Of a stretch of 64,000 nucleotides of DNA, positions 53,983 through 62,666 are shown piece by piece. The DNA lies in assembly GCA_007827375.1 (NCBI GenBank), contig VISH01000002.1, positions 2,877,001 through 2,941,000 of the forward strand. Direction: 5' to 3'. The DNA comes from Alteromonadaceae bacterium 2753L.S.0a.02 (GTDB lineage: Bacteria; Pseudomonadota; Gammaproteobacteria; Pseudomonadales; Cellvibrionaceae). Made by a program: the position numbers and the translations under genes. The notes below the pieces were generated by a model that searched no databases, had not been told where the DNA came from, and worked only from the letters and a program-made list of their open reading frames with translations. Position 1 is the first letter of the stretch. Every line of letters starts with the position of its first letter.

Positions 53983-54094
53983 GCCGTCCCCTTTTGCTTA
54001 CCTGTGCACCTCTCCAGGCTTCGCACAGTCACTTCACGATTGCCGCGCAGCGAACCTGCAAAAGCAATCCGCAAGAAATAACAGGAGTCCACAA

Positions 54095-55408
54095 ATGACT
54101 GATCAGAAAGCAAAGCTTACGGTCGATGGTCTGGATGGCGCAATAGACTTACCGGTTTATTCCGGCTCGCTCGGCCCAGACGTGATCGATGTTCGTGCTT
54201 TAACGGCCAAAGGATTTTTTACCTACGACCCCGGCTTCGTTTCGACCGCGTCATGCGAATCTAAAATCACTTACATTGACGGTGACAAAGGTGTACTGCT
54301 GCACCGCGGTTACCCCATTGAAGTTCTCGCTGAAAAATCCGATTATCTGGAAACGTGCTACCTCCTGTTGCACGGCGAACTTCCGTCGCAATCCGAGTAT
54401 GAAGAATTTGTGGGAATCATTACCAACCACACCATGGTTCACGAGTCGATTTCGCGCTTTTTCCGCGGTTTCCATTACGACTCCCACCCCATGGCAATGA
54501 TGTGTGGAATCGTTGGAGCACTGTCCGCTTTCTACCATGACTCTCTCGACATCAACAACGCACGCCACCGCATTATTTCTGCCCACCGTCTTATCGCCAA
54601 AGTACCCACCTTAGCTGCAATGTGTTTCAAGCATTCGCAAGGGCAACCCTTCATGTACCCCAACAACAATTTGGGTTACGCCGAAAACTTTTTGCACATG
54701 ATGTTTGGAACTCCATGCAACGACCCGGATGTTAACCCGGTACTAGCCAATGCCATGGACAAAATATTCCTGTTGCATGCCGATCATGAACAAAATGCAT
54801 CCACCTCTACGGTACGTCTGGCTGGTTCATCCGGTGCTAATCCGTTTGCGTGTATCGCCGCGGGTATTGCCACTTTGTGGGGCCCGGCACACGGTGGCGC
54901 CAACGAAGCAGTATTAAACATGCTCGAAGAAATCGGCGATGAGAAAAACATCGATAAATTTGTGGCGCGTGCCAAAGACAAAGACGACCCCTTCCGCCTC
55001 ATGGGTTTCGGTCACCGCGTTTACAAAAACTTCGATCCGCGCTCCAAGGTTATGAAACAAGTGTGTGACGAGGTGCTTGGTGAACTCGGGCTCGAAGACG
55101 ATCCACTGCTGAAAATCGCTAAACGCCTGGAACAAATCGCACTGGAAGACGATTACTTTATCGATAAGAAACTGTATCCAAATGTCGATTTCTACTCCGG
55201 CATTATTATGAAGGCGATTGGTATCCCCAAAGATATGTTTACCGTGATTTTCGCCACCGGCCGCACCGTTGGCTGGATCGCTCACTGGCATGAAATGATT
55301 ACCGATGGCTATAAAATTGGCCGTCCTCGCCAATTGTACACCGGTGAACCAACACGCGATTTCATTTTACGTGATACCCGTCCGGACGCAGACCCCTCGA
55401 TTTTCTAA
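54095..55408 (+). CDS. gltA: Citrate synthase GltA
   Basis: Condenses oxaloacetate and acetyl-CoA; 437 residues, the hexameric type II form of Gram-negatives. Catalytic residues appear in HADHEQNASTSTVRLAGSSG and FGHRVYKNFDPRSK. The frame is open 43 codons further upstream, but CAGGAG eight bases before the ATG at 54095 and the typical opening MTDQKAKLTVDGLDG fix the start. A terminator follows. It is divergent from sdhCDAB, as in Pseudomonas and E. coli. Confidence 0.98.
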   Translation: MTDQKAKLTVDGLDGAIDLPVYSGSLGPDVIDVRALTAKGFFTYDPGFVSTASCESKITYIDGDKGVLLHRGYPIEVLAEKSDYLETCYLLLHGELPSQSEYEEFVGIITNHTMVHESISRFFRGFHYDSHPMAMMCGIVGALSAFYHDSLDINNARHRIISAHRLIAKVPTLAAMCFKHSQGQPFMYPNNNLGYAENFLHMMFGTPCNDPDVNPVLANAMDKIFLLHADHEQNASTSTVRLAGSSGANPFACIAAGIATLWGPAHGGANEAVLNMLEEIGDEKNIDKFVARAKDKDDPFRLMGFGHRVYKNFDPRSKVMKQVCDEVLGELGLEDDPLLKIAKRLEQIALEDDYFIDKKLYPNVDFYSGIIMKAIGIPKDMFTVIFATGRTVGWIAHWHEMITDGYKIGRPRQLYTGEPTRDFILRDTRPDADPSIF

Positions 55409-55431
55409 GTGTCTGCCCTAACAAAACCGCC

Positions 55432-55458
55432 AAGCCGCTCGCGAGAGCGGCTTTTTTG
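55432..55458 (+). terminator. Rho-independent terminator after gltA
   Basis: AAGCCGCTC and GAGCGGCTT form a 9-bp stem with a GCGA tetraloop and a T-run, about 24 bases past the gltA stop. Confidence 0.9.
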
Positions 55459-55545
55459 TTTGTCACTGACAACTTTCCATTGCACTGTCGCAAGCACTTG
55501 AATTTTGCTTAAAAATCGCCATCTAGCCGGGTTAGTGGACGAGGC

Positions 55546-55610
55546 TGTGGGACTGTATCCAGGGACCATCTCCAGGAACTAACCCCTGGAAATACAACCT
55601 GGAACTATCT
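55546..55610. repeat. Tandem 13-bp repeat with CCWGG core
   Basis: Four copies start at 55559, 55572, 55585 and 55598, exactly 13 bases apart: CCAGGGACCATCT, CCAGGAACTAACC, CCTGGAAATACAA and CCTGGAACTATCT. Each contains CCWGG followed by RA. A weaker fifth copy may precede them at 55546 (shares GGGAC). They lie 95-150 bases upstream of the ABC transporter start. Thirteen bases is not a whole number of helical turns, so successive units face different sides of the helix. Confidence 0.6.
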
Positions 55611-55631
55611 CGAGCAAAACCACTCTTACTA

Positions 55632-55646
55632 GGGGCGCTTCGCCCC
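55632..55646. repeat. GC-rich minihairpin
   Basis: GGGGCG and CGCCCC are 6-bp arms around a three-base loop. No T-run on either side, so it is more likely a leader hairpin or part of the regulatory region of the ABC operon than a terminator. Confidence 0.35.
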
Positions 55647-55704
55647 GTAAAATACGAAGCCACATCGAACAATAAAAAATTAAACACCATTATGGGAGTC
55701 AGAG

Positions 55705-56652
55705 ATGATTCACGCGGAAAACCTCAGTCGTCGGTACGGCGATTTTGCGGCGGTGGATAACGTATCCTTTAATATCTCAGCCGGCGAAATAGTAGGCTTG
55801 CTCGGCCACAACGGTGCAGGTAAAACCACCATCATGAAGATGTTGACCGGTTACCTGGAACCCAGCGATGGAAAAATCACGATCAATGGTTTAGCGCTCG
55901 ACAGCGATCCTAACAATATTCAGCAGGACATTGGCTACTTACCTGAAAACCTTCCGGTTTATCATGATTTGAGTGTAATGGACTACTTATTCTACTGTGC
56001 CCAGGTACGCAATATACCAGAAGAACAACAAGACACTGCGGTGAGTGATGCAATACGTCAAACGGAACTTGGTGAAAAAGCCTTGCAACCTATTGCGACC
56101 CTCTCTCGGGGTTACAAGCAGCGGGTGGGAGTGGCCCAGGCACTAATCCACAACCCCAAAATTTTAATTCTTGATGAGCCCACTAACGGCCTCGACCCCC
56201 ACCAAACGCAGCAGATGCGTAATCTAATTCGAAATCTTGCCAATCACGCTACGGTAATTATTTCAACTCACATCATGCAGGAAGTCGACGCACTCTGCGA
56301 TCGCGTTTTGATACTCGACAGCGGCCAACTGGCGGTGGATGAATCCATGGAACAGCTGCGCAAGAGCGACACCATCGCGCTGCATTCCAGCGTTCCACAA
56401 TCCACTCTGCAAGCACTGGTAAAAGAAAAAGACAAAACATTGATTGTAAAAAGTACTCAGGAACATCACTTTCAAATTGCCATTAGCGAATCGACCGATG
56501 CGAACGCGCTGTGCGCCTGGCTTGCTGAAAAATTAGTGACAAGCGGAGAAAGAGTGTTTGCTATTAGCCCACAATTACGTGATTTGGAAACAGTGTTTCG
56601 CAATATTCATGAACACAAGCAGAATATGGGGGATGTAAGCAATGCTGCATAA
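55705..56652 (+). CDS. ABC transporter ATP-binding protein, GldA-like
   Basis: A 315-residue ABC ATPase. Walker A GHNGAGKTTIMKML (about residues 34-47), signature LSRGYKQRVGVAQALIHNPK, Walker B ILILDEPTNGLDP, and H-loop ISTHIMQEVDAL. The C-terminal 90 residues after the ATPase core match the extended form in GldA/NosF exporters. AGTCAGAG before the ATG is a modest ribosome site. It overlaps the fused permease gene by 11 bases. In Bacteroidetes GldA-GldF-GldG act in gliding; in gammaproteobacteria the role is unknown. Confidence 0.9.
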   Translation: MIHAENLSRRYGDFAAVDNVSFNISAGEIVGLLGHNGAGKTTIMKMLTGYLEPSDGKITINGLALDSDPNNIQQDIGYLPENLPVYHDLSVMDYLFYCAQVRNIPEEQQDTAVSDAIRQTELGEKALQPIATLSRGYKQRVGVAQALIHNPKILILDEPTNGLDPHQTQQMRNLIRNLANHATVIISTHIMQEVDALCDRVLILDSGQLAVDESMEQLRKSDTIALHSSVPQSTLQALVKEKDKTLIVKSTQEHHFQIAISESTDANALCAWLAEKLVTSGERVFAISPQLRDLETVFRNIHEHKQNMGDVSNAA

Positions 56653-59590
56653 TGCGCAATCTACCCTAAAAACCACGCTGCAAATTGCCAATAAGGAATT
56701 AAAACTATTTTTTGCCTCACCCATTGGTTATTTGTTTCTAGCAGTTTTTGTTGCTGCCACTTTATTTATTTTTTTCTGGGGTGAGTCCTTTTTCTCTCGA
56801 AATATCGCCGACGTACGCCCCATGTTCGAATGGATGCCCATTCTATTAATATTCTTAAGTGCAGCGCTCACAATGCGTATGTGGAGTGAGGAAAAACGCA
56901 GCGGCACCCTAGAGCATGTATTAACTCTGCCTGTGCCCACTTGGAATTTTGTGCAAGGTAAATTCGCTGCATGTAAAATTTTATTGGTGCTGTCTTTATT
57001 GCTTACACTGCCGCTTCCCATCACTATTTCATTTATTGGAAATCTAGATTGGGGGCCGGTAATCAGCGGTTATATCGCCACTATACTACTGGGCTCGGCC
57101 TATATTTCGATTGGTCTTTTTGTGTCGGCGCGCAGTGAAAACCAGATTGTCAGCCTTATTTTAACCACTGTGGTTTGCGGTGTGTTTTACATTATCGGCT
57201 CAGGTATATTTGTCGATCTGGTTGGTATAGAAACCGGTGAAAAGTTACGTCACCTGGGTACCGGGTCACGCTTTGAATCCATCACCCGTGGGGTTTTGGA
57301 TATTCGTGATTTCTACTACTACATTAGCATTGCTGTGGTATTTCTAGTACTTAATCGCTACAGTCTCGAAAAAAGTCGTTGGGCTGACGACGGCGACAAG
57401 AAATACCATGCCCGTTGGTCATTGGTTACAAGCTTGATACTGGCCAACGTGGTTGCGTTAAATTTTGTTATCGCACCTTTATCAGGTTTGCGTATCGACA
57501 CTACCACAGGAAAAATTTATTCCATTAGCGATGCAACACGTGGTTACTTAAGCCAGCTACAGGAACCACTGCTGATACGTGGCTATTTCAGTGCAAAAAC
57601 CCACCCATTGTTAGCTCCACTGGTACCGGAGATTAAAGATTTACTCAAAGAATACGAGGCGGAAGCGAAAGGAAATATTCGCGTTGAATTCATCGACCCG
57701 GCCAGTAACCCCGATGCCGAAGAAGAGGCAGGCAGCAAATACGGCATTAAACCAACACCCTTCCGAGTCGACGACCGCTATCAATCAGCACTGGTTAATT
57801 CGTATTTCGACATACTTATCCAATATGGCGATGAGTATAAAGTTCTAAGTTTTCGCGACCTGATTGACGTAAAAGCACGATCCGAAAAAGACATAGACGT
57901 GCGTTTGCGCAATCCGGAGTATGACATTACCAACAACATCAAGCAGGTACTTTACGCCTACCAGGCTGGCGGTAACCTGTTCGACAGCATCCCGTCCCCG
58001 GTGAAATTTACTGCTTACATCTCCGACGCTTCGAAGCTGCCTGAATCCCTCGCGGCATTTAACGATCAACTGCGAAGTGTGCTACAGAAAACCCGTGAGG
58101 AATCCAACGGAAAATTCAGTTTTGAATTTGTTGACCCTGAAGCCAACGGCGGCGCAGTTGCCCGGGAAATCGAAGAAAATTATGGTTTCCAACCCATGGC
58201 TTCCAGCCTTTTTGATGTCAACACTTTCTACTACTACATGGTGCTCGGCAACAACCAATTGGTGATGCAAATTTCCCTGCCTGAAGACTTTTCGGAAGAA
58301 TCCTTCACCCGTGCTTTGGATGGTGGTCTAAAACGCTTTGCGCAAGGCTTTACCAAAACCGTTGGTTTTGTTGCCCCAAAATCCAACCCCTACGCAGCAC
58401 AGATGGGACAGCCAGCATCTTCGACATTCAATGCCCTGCAACAATCGCTCAATGAGAATATGAAAGCCGTTCCCATCGACCTCAGCAAAGGTAGCGTGGC
58501 TGAAGATGTCGACCTATTGATGGTTATGGCACCCGAAAATCTTGACGAAAAAGCGCAATTCGCGATCGACCAGTACCTTATGAAGGGTGCCACCGTCGTT
58601 CTCGCAACGGCACCAATTCGCGCCAACGTAACTCAAACCGCGCTTTCAGCAGGAGAATACAAATCCAACCTGTCAGATTGGCTGGCGCACAACGGCATCG
58701 ACATCGGCGACAAGCTGATCATGGACCCGCAAAGTGCTGCCTTCCCGGTACCTGTAACCCGTCAGGTTGGCATGTACTCCGTGCAAGAAATGACACTAAT
58801 CAACTACCCCTTCTTCGCTGAGTTACGCGAACAAGGCCTGGATCAAAAGAGCCCGGTCACTTCCAACCTGGTGCAACTCACTGTGCCCTGGGCATCTCCT
58901 ATCACCTTAGACGACAGCAAAAACACCGGGCGTGACGTGGTGAAACTGGCGCAGACCTCCCCCGGCAGCTGGCTGAGCGACGAGACCGATATCAGCCCCC
59001 GTATGAATCCTGATGGTACCCATGGGTTCCCCATCAAGCCTGCTGAAGGCTCGCAGTTGGTAGCTGTCGCTATTACCGGTCGCTTCGATTCCTATTTCAC
59101 TGGGAAAGAATCTCCATTGCTGAAGCACGAGGCAACCGAGCAAGATTCGGAGGAAAAAGAGCAGAAGCCCGGCGAAATCATCACCAGCATTATTGAGCAC
59201 TCCCCAGATTCCGCACGACTCGTGGTTCTGAGCTCAAACAGCTTCGCGGAAGATGGCATCATGCGCATGCTGAGCTCAATGGCGGGCAACGACTATGTCG
59301 CCCCCTTGCAAATGCTGGTCAATGTTGTGGATTGGAGCCTTGAAGACGAAGGCTTGCTAAGCATTCGTTCACGAGACCACTTTAACCGCACTCTACCACC
59401 GCTCGACGACTCACAGCGACAGTTCTGGGAATTGTTGAACTACGGATTGGCGTTGGTCGGTCTGCTCGCGGTGTACCTGTTTATGGTGTGGCGTAAACAA
59501 ACTAGACGCGCCCAGTACACGCGCCTGCTTGCTGCTATCACCCTCGACAACTCCGGTAAATCAACCGCTGACCAAGGAGCTTCCGCATGA
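56642..59590 (+). CDS. Fused GldF-type permease and GldG-type protein
   Basis: A 982-residue protein joining two parts that are separate genes in Flavobacterium. Residues 1-245 are an ABC-2 type permease with about six helices (LFFASPIGYLFLAVFVAATL; WSEEKRSGTLEHVLTLPVPT; FESITRGVLDIRDFYYY). A further helix at about 258-280 opens the GldG-like part (IDTTTGKIYSISDATRGYLS, then a large periplasmic DUF-type auxiliary region), and a last helix near 925-945 is followed by a short basic tail. The reading frame is continuous, so the fusion is real. It overlaps both neighbours. Confidence 0.88.
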   Translation: MLHNAQSTLKTTLQIANKELKLFFASPIGYLFLAVFVAATLFIFFWGESFFSRNIADVRPMFEWMPILLIFLSAALTMRMWSEEKRSGTLEHVLTLPVPTWNFVQGKFAACKILLVLSLLLTLPLPITISFIGNLDWGPVISGYIATILLGSAYISIGLFVSARSENQIVSLILTTVVCGVFYIIGSGIFVDLVGIETGEKLRHLGTGSRFESITRGVLDIRDFYYYISIAVVFLVLNRYSLEKSRWADDGDKKYHARWSLVTSLILANVVALNFVIAPLSGLRIDTTTGKIYSISDATRGYLSQLQEPLLIRGYFSAKTHPLLAPLVPEIKDLLKEYEAEAKGNIRVEFIDPASNPDAEEEAGSKYGIKPTPFRVDDRYQSALVNSYFDILIQYGDEYKVLSFRDLIDVKARSEKDIDVRLRNPEYDITNNIKQVLYAYQAGGNLFDSIPSPVKFTAYISDASKLPESLAAFNDQLRSVLQKTREESNGKFSFEFVDPEANGGAVAREIEENYGFQPMASSLFDVNTFYYYMVLGNNQLVMQISLPEDFSEESFTRALDGGLKRFAQGFTKTVGFVAPKSNPYAAQMGQPASSTFNALQQSLNENMKAVPIDLSKGSVAEDVDLLMVMAPENLDEKAQFAIDQYLMKGATVVLATAPIRANVTQTALSAGEYKSNLSDWLAHNGIDIGDKLIMDPQSAAFPVPVTRQVGMYSVQEMTLINYPFFAELREQGLDQKSPVTSNLVQLTVPWASPITLDDSKNTGRDVVKLAQTSPGSWLSDETDISPRMNPDGTHGFPIKPAEGSQLVAVAITGRFDSYFTGKESPLLKHEATEQDSEEKEQKPGEIITSIIEHSPDSARLVVLSSNSFAEDGIMRMLSSMAGNDYVAPLQMLVNVVDWSLEDEGLLSIRSRDHFNRTLPPLDDSQRQFWELLNYGLALVGLLAVYLFMVWRKQTRRAQYTRLLAAITLDNSGKSTADQGASA

Positions 59591-60525
59591 ACAAAGCGAT
59601 AAAATTTCTTGCGCTCTTACTGGTTGCGCAAGTCGCCGTAATACTCGGTTTAAATGTCGGTACCGCCAACCCGGAATCCAGCCAACCTAAACTGTTACTT
59701 CAGGGAATCGATAAAATTGATACCCTCAAATTAAGTGACAGCGATGGCGAATCTACACTGCTAAAAAAAGAAGGTGACGCCTGGGTAATGCCAGATTACG
59801 GCAATTTAAACGTTACCGAGGGCAAAGTTGATGAACTCCTTGAAAAATTGCGCGGCGCTAAAGTTATGTGGCCGGTAGCAACAACGGATGCCGCTGCCAA
59901 GCGCTTTGAGGTTTCTGCCGAGAACGCGCAAAAAATCCTGAGTTTTGAATCGGATGGCAAGGTCGTGACGCAACTTTACCTCGGCACCAGCCCCAGTTAC
60001 CGCCGCTTACACGCTCGTGTGGATGATAGCAAAGACATTTTCGTGATTGAGCTCGCACACCATGAGCTACCCGCTACCTCAGCTGAATGGCTCGACAAAA
60101 CCCTTCTCCAGGTCGAGGGAGACATACTTGGGGTTAAAACCGACAGTTTTGAAGTATCGCGCGCCGCAGCTGACGACGATTCACCGTGGACCCTTCAACC
60201 CGCTCCCAAAGGCGAGGTTGATGGAGAAGCGGTGGCGAAATGGACCAAGCGCTTTAACAACCTCATCGTGAGTAAACTTGTTCCAGACGACGCCGTTGAA
60301 GCCATCATTGTGCAAAATCCAGTGTCCAACGTGCATGTAACAAGCAGTAATGGCGAAGCCGATTACGCGTTTTATCGTCATGATGAAAAAATCTACGTTA
60401 AAAAATTCGGTGAAACTCATGTGTTCGAGATCGCTGGCTACCAGGCTAACCCCTTGTTAGACGCCAACTCAGAGGGGTTTTTGAAAGCCGAAGACGAGGC
60501 CAAAGCTGAAACAACGGCGCAATAA
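59587..60525 (+). CDS. DUF4340 domain protein
   Basis: A 312-residue protein with one N-terminal membrane anchor or signal (residues 5-24) and a periplasmic part in which beta-rich DUF4340 repeats are visible (TLKLSDSDGESTLLKKEGDA near residue 47, then VTSSNGEADYAFYRHDEKIY near 255). The start overlaps the fused-gene stop by four bases (ATGA). DUF4340 proteins accompany GldG-like transporters and their function is unknown. A terminator follows. Confidence 0.85.
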   Translation: MNKAIKFLALLLVAQVAVILGLNVGTANPESSQPKLLLQGIDKIDTLKLSDSDGESTLLKKEGDAWVMPDYGNLNVTEGKVDELLEKLRGAKVMWPVATTDAAAKRFEVSAENAQKILSFESDGKVVTQLYLGTSPSYRRLHARVDDSKDIFVIELAHHELPATSAEWLDKTLLQVEGDILGVKTDSFEVSRAAADDDSPWTLQPAPKGEVDGEAVAKWTKRFNNLIVSKLVPDDAVEAIIVQNPVSNVHVTSSNGEADYAFYRHDEKIYVKKFGETHVFEIAGYQANPLLDANSEGFLKAEDEAKAETTAQ

Positions 60526-60828
60526 GCTGTAATTAGCGCGTAAGCCCCGACCTGTCGGGGCTTTTTATAACTCGAAAAGCATAGTTTGAGCACCTATCGA
60601 TCAAATTGCTGTCATAGTTCACACTGCTCTGCTATTATCCGCGCCCTTTTGACGCTCCGACCTGCAGTATCACTTCCGCTCAGCTAGACTTTTCCCAGGG
60701 AATCTCTGAGTCGTTAAGTAACATCGCTAATACAGAAGCGCACTCCTGCTCGATCGAAAAAACAACGCTGGCAGGCGCGAATTCGCACAAATCAGTTATT
60801 CCAGTTAATCACGTTTTCAAGGTAATCC
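60526..60828. other. Intergenic region before deaD with long leader
   Basis: 303 bases. After the terminator, TATTAT (60633-60638) is the best -10; TGTCAT 17 bases upstream is a weak -35. If used, the deaD leader is about 185 bases long. Long leaders are typical of cold-inducible deaD genes. I did not resolve a clear cold-shock element. No small gene is supported. Confidence 0.5.
60542..60566 (+). terminator. Rho-independent terminator after the Gld-like operon
   Basis: AAGCCCCGA and TCGGGGCTT form a strong stem with a small loop and a T-run, about 17 bases past the DUF4340 stop. Confidence 0.9.
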
Positions 60829-62625
60829 ATGTCAGAACACATTGAGGGGGAAAACCCCAGCTTTGCCGAACTAAACCTTCCTGCAAATCTGCTAAAAACT
60901 TTGCAGCATCTCGGCTACGAGCGCCCGTCACCCATACAGGCGGCAACCATCCCTGCCCTACTAGACGGTAAAGATGTGATCGGAATGGCACAAACTGGCA
61001 CGGGAAAAACAGCCGCCTTTGCACTCCCCATTTTGGCAAACCTCAAACCGCGTCGCAGCAAACCCCAGGCGTTAGTTCTTTGTCCCACACGAGAATTGGC
61101 CTTGCAGGTTGCCGAGGCATTTCAAGCCTATGCCGCGAAAATATCCAATTTCCATGTATTGCCCATATACGGTGGTCAGGATATGCGCACCCAGTTGCGC
61201 GGCCTGCAGCGCGGCGTTCAGGTGATTGTGGGCACACCGGGCCGACTTCTCGATCACCTCGATCGCCGCAGCCTCGATCTCAGCGAATTGCAAACCCTAG
61301 TGCTGGATGAAGCCGATGAGATGCTACGTATGGGCTTCAACGAAGATGTGGAGGCGATTCTCGATAAAACGCCGGGTAAACATCAAATCGCCTTATTCTC
61401 TGCCACTATGCCGCCGCCAATTCGACGCGTGGCCGACACCTACCTGCATGACCCCATCGAGATCAAAATCGAAACGGCGGTTACTACCAACGAAAATATC
61501 GAACAGTTCTACTGGCTGGTTGCGGGCACCAACAAACTGGACGCACTCACGCGCATTCTCGAAGTGGAAGATTTTGACGGGATGATTGTTTTTGTGCGAA
61601 CCAAAACGGCGACCGTTGATCTGGCAGAGAAGCTGAACGCCCGGGGTTTTTCTGCGGCTCCCCTAAATGGCGATATGAACCAAACCTTGCGACAACGCAC
61701 CGTTGATCAACTAAAAGGTGGTCAGCTCGATATGATAATCGCCACCGATGTCGCCGCACGGGGCCTGGATGTGGAACGTGTCAGTCACGTGCTTAACTAC
61801 GATATTCCCTACGATGATGAAGCCTACGTTCACCGTATTGGTCGAACCGGCCGTGCAGGTCGCAAAGGCAAAGCCATTCTCTTTGTGGCCCCTCGTGAAC
61901 GTCGCATGCTGCGCAGTATCGAAAAAACCACGCGACAAAAAATCACAGAAATGAAGTTGCCGTCGCGCGTCGACTTAATTCATCGCCGTACTCAGGAATT
62001 CAAAAATTCCGTCGCACAATCGCTCACGATGGAAAATAAATCGTTCTTCCAGCGCATAGTGGCGGAGATGTGTCATGAACAGGAAACCAGTGCTGAAGAT
62101 GTAGCTGCGGCACTCGCCTTTTTGTTGCAAAAAGACCGCCCCCTTCTGCCACCAAAAGACAAAACCAGCCAGGAACCAACACCCAACGCAGAACAACCCG
62201 ACAACACTCCGAAAAAGAAAGCAAATAACACGCAAAGCATTCCTAACCTAGGCAATGCAGAATCGTTACGCGATTATCCTGAAATAGTGATGGAACGCTT
62301 TCGCCTGGACGTGGGCCACAATCACAATGTCACTCCCCGAGAAATCGTCGGCGCTATCGCCAACGAAGCCGATATCGATAGTTGTTATATCGGCCAGATT
62401 AAAATATACGAGTCTTACAGCACGGTAGATTTACCCGCAGGCATGCCTAACGATTTATATCAATCGCTGAAAAAAACACGCGTCAAACACCGCGCCATTA
62501 ACCTGGAGCGAGTCGCTAACCCAGACAAGCCCAACAACGAGCCACCCAAAGCGCGTAAACCACGTAAAAGAAAGGCCGCACCCAAACAAAACAATCGGGA
62601 TACACCTCGAAATCGCCGCAACTAA
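60829..62625 (+). CDS. deaD: DEAD-box ATP-dependent RNA helicase DeaD/CsdA
   Basis: A 598-residue RNA helicase. The core has the Q motif FAELNLPANLLKTLQHLGYE, motif I AQTGTGKT (54-61), DEAD (160-163), SAT (191-193) and HRIGRTGRAGRKGKAI. The C-terminal part contains a DbpA-type RNA-binding fold (about 490-560; FRLDVGHNHNVTPREIVGAI) and a basic Lys/Arg-rich tail (RKPRKRKAAPKQNNR). It matches CsdA/DeaD, which helps ribosome assembly at low temperature. AAGGT before the ATG gives a ribosome site. Confidence 0.95.
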   Translation: MSEHIEGENPSFAELNLPANLLKTLQHLGYERPSPIQAATIPALLDGKDVIGMAQTGTGKTAAFALPILANLKPRRSKPQALVLCPTRELALQVAEAFQAYAAKISNFHVLPIYGGQDMRTQLRGLQRGVQVIVGTPGRLLDHLDRRSLDLSELQTLVLDEADEMLRMGFNEDVEAILDKTPGKHQIALFSATMPPPIRRVADTYLHDPIEIKIETAVTTNENIEQFYWLVAGTNKLDALTRILEVEDFDGMIVFVRTKTATVDLAEKLNARGFSAAPLNGDMNQTLRQRTVDQLKGGQLDMIIATDVAARGLDVERVSHVLNYDIPYDDEAYVHRIGRTGRAGRKGKAILFVAPRERRMLRSIEKTTRQKITEMKLPSRVDLIHRRTQEFKNSVAQSLTMENKSFFQRIVAEMCHEQETSAEDVAAALAFLLQKDRPLLPPKDKTSQEPTPNAEQPDNTPKKKANNTQSIPNLGNAESLRDYPEIVMERFRLDVGHNHNVTPREIVGAIANEADIDSCYIGQIKIYESYSTVDLPAGMPNDLYQSLKKTRVKHRAINLERVANPDKPNNEPPKARKPRKRKAAPKQNNRDTPRNRRN

Positions 62626-62666
62626 GCAACAGCTATTCAAACGACCAGCTGTAATTAAAAGCGAGC

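Larger units (their letters stand above)
53285..54094. other. Divergent regulatory region between sdhC and gltA
   Basis: 810 bases with no supported gene. It contains the predicted gltA promoter (53953-53982), a perfect 11-bp inverted repeat (53883-53910), a separate TATAAT (53823-53828) without a good -35, and a CCGC/GCGG minihairpin near the sdhC side (about 53388-53401). I could not pin the sdhC promoter. The length is large for a plain divergent pair and leaves room for several regulators or a small RNA. Confidence 0.6.
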
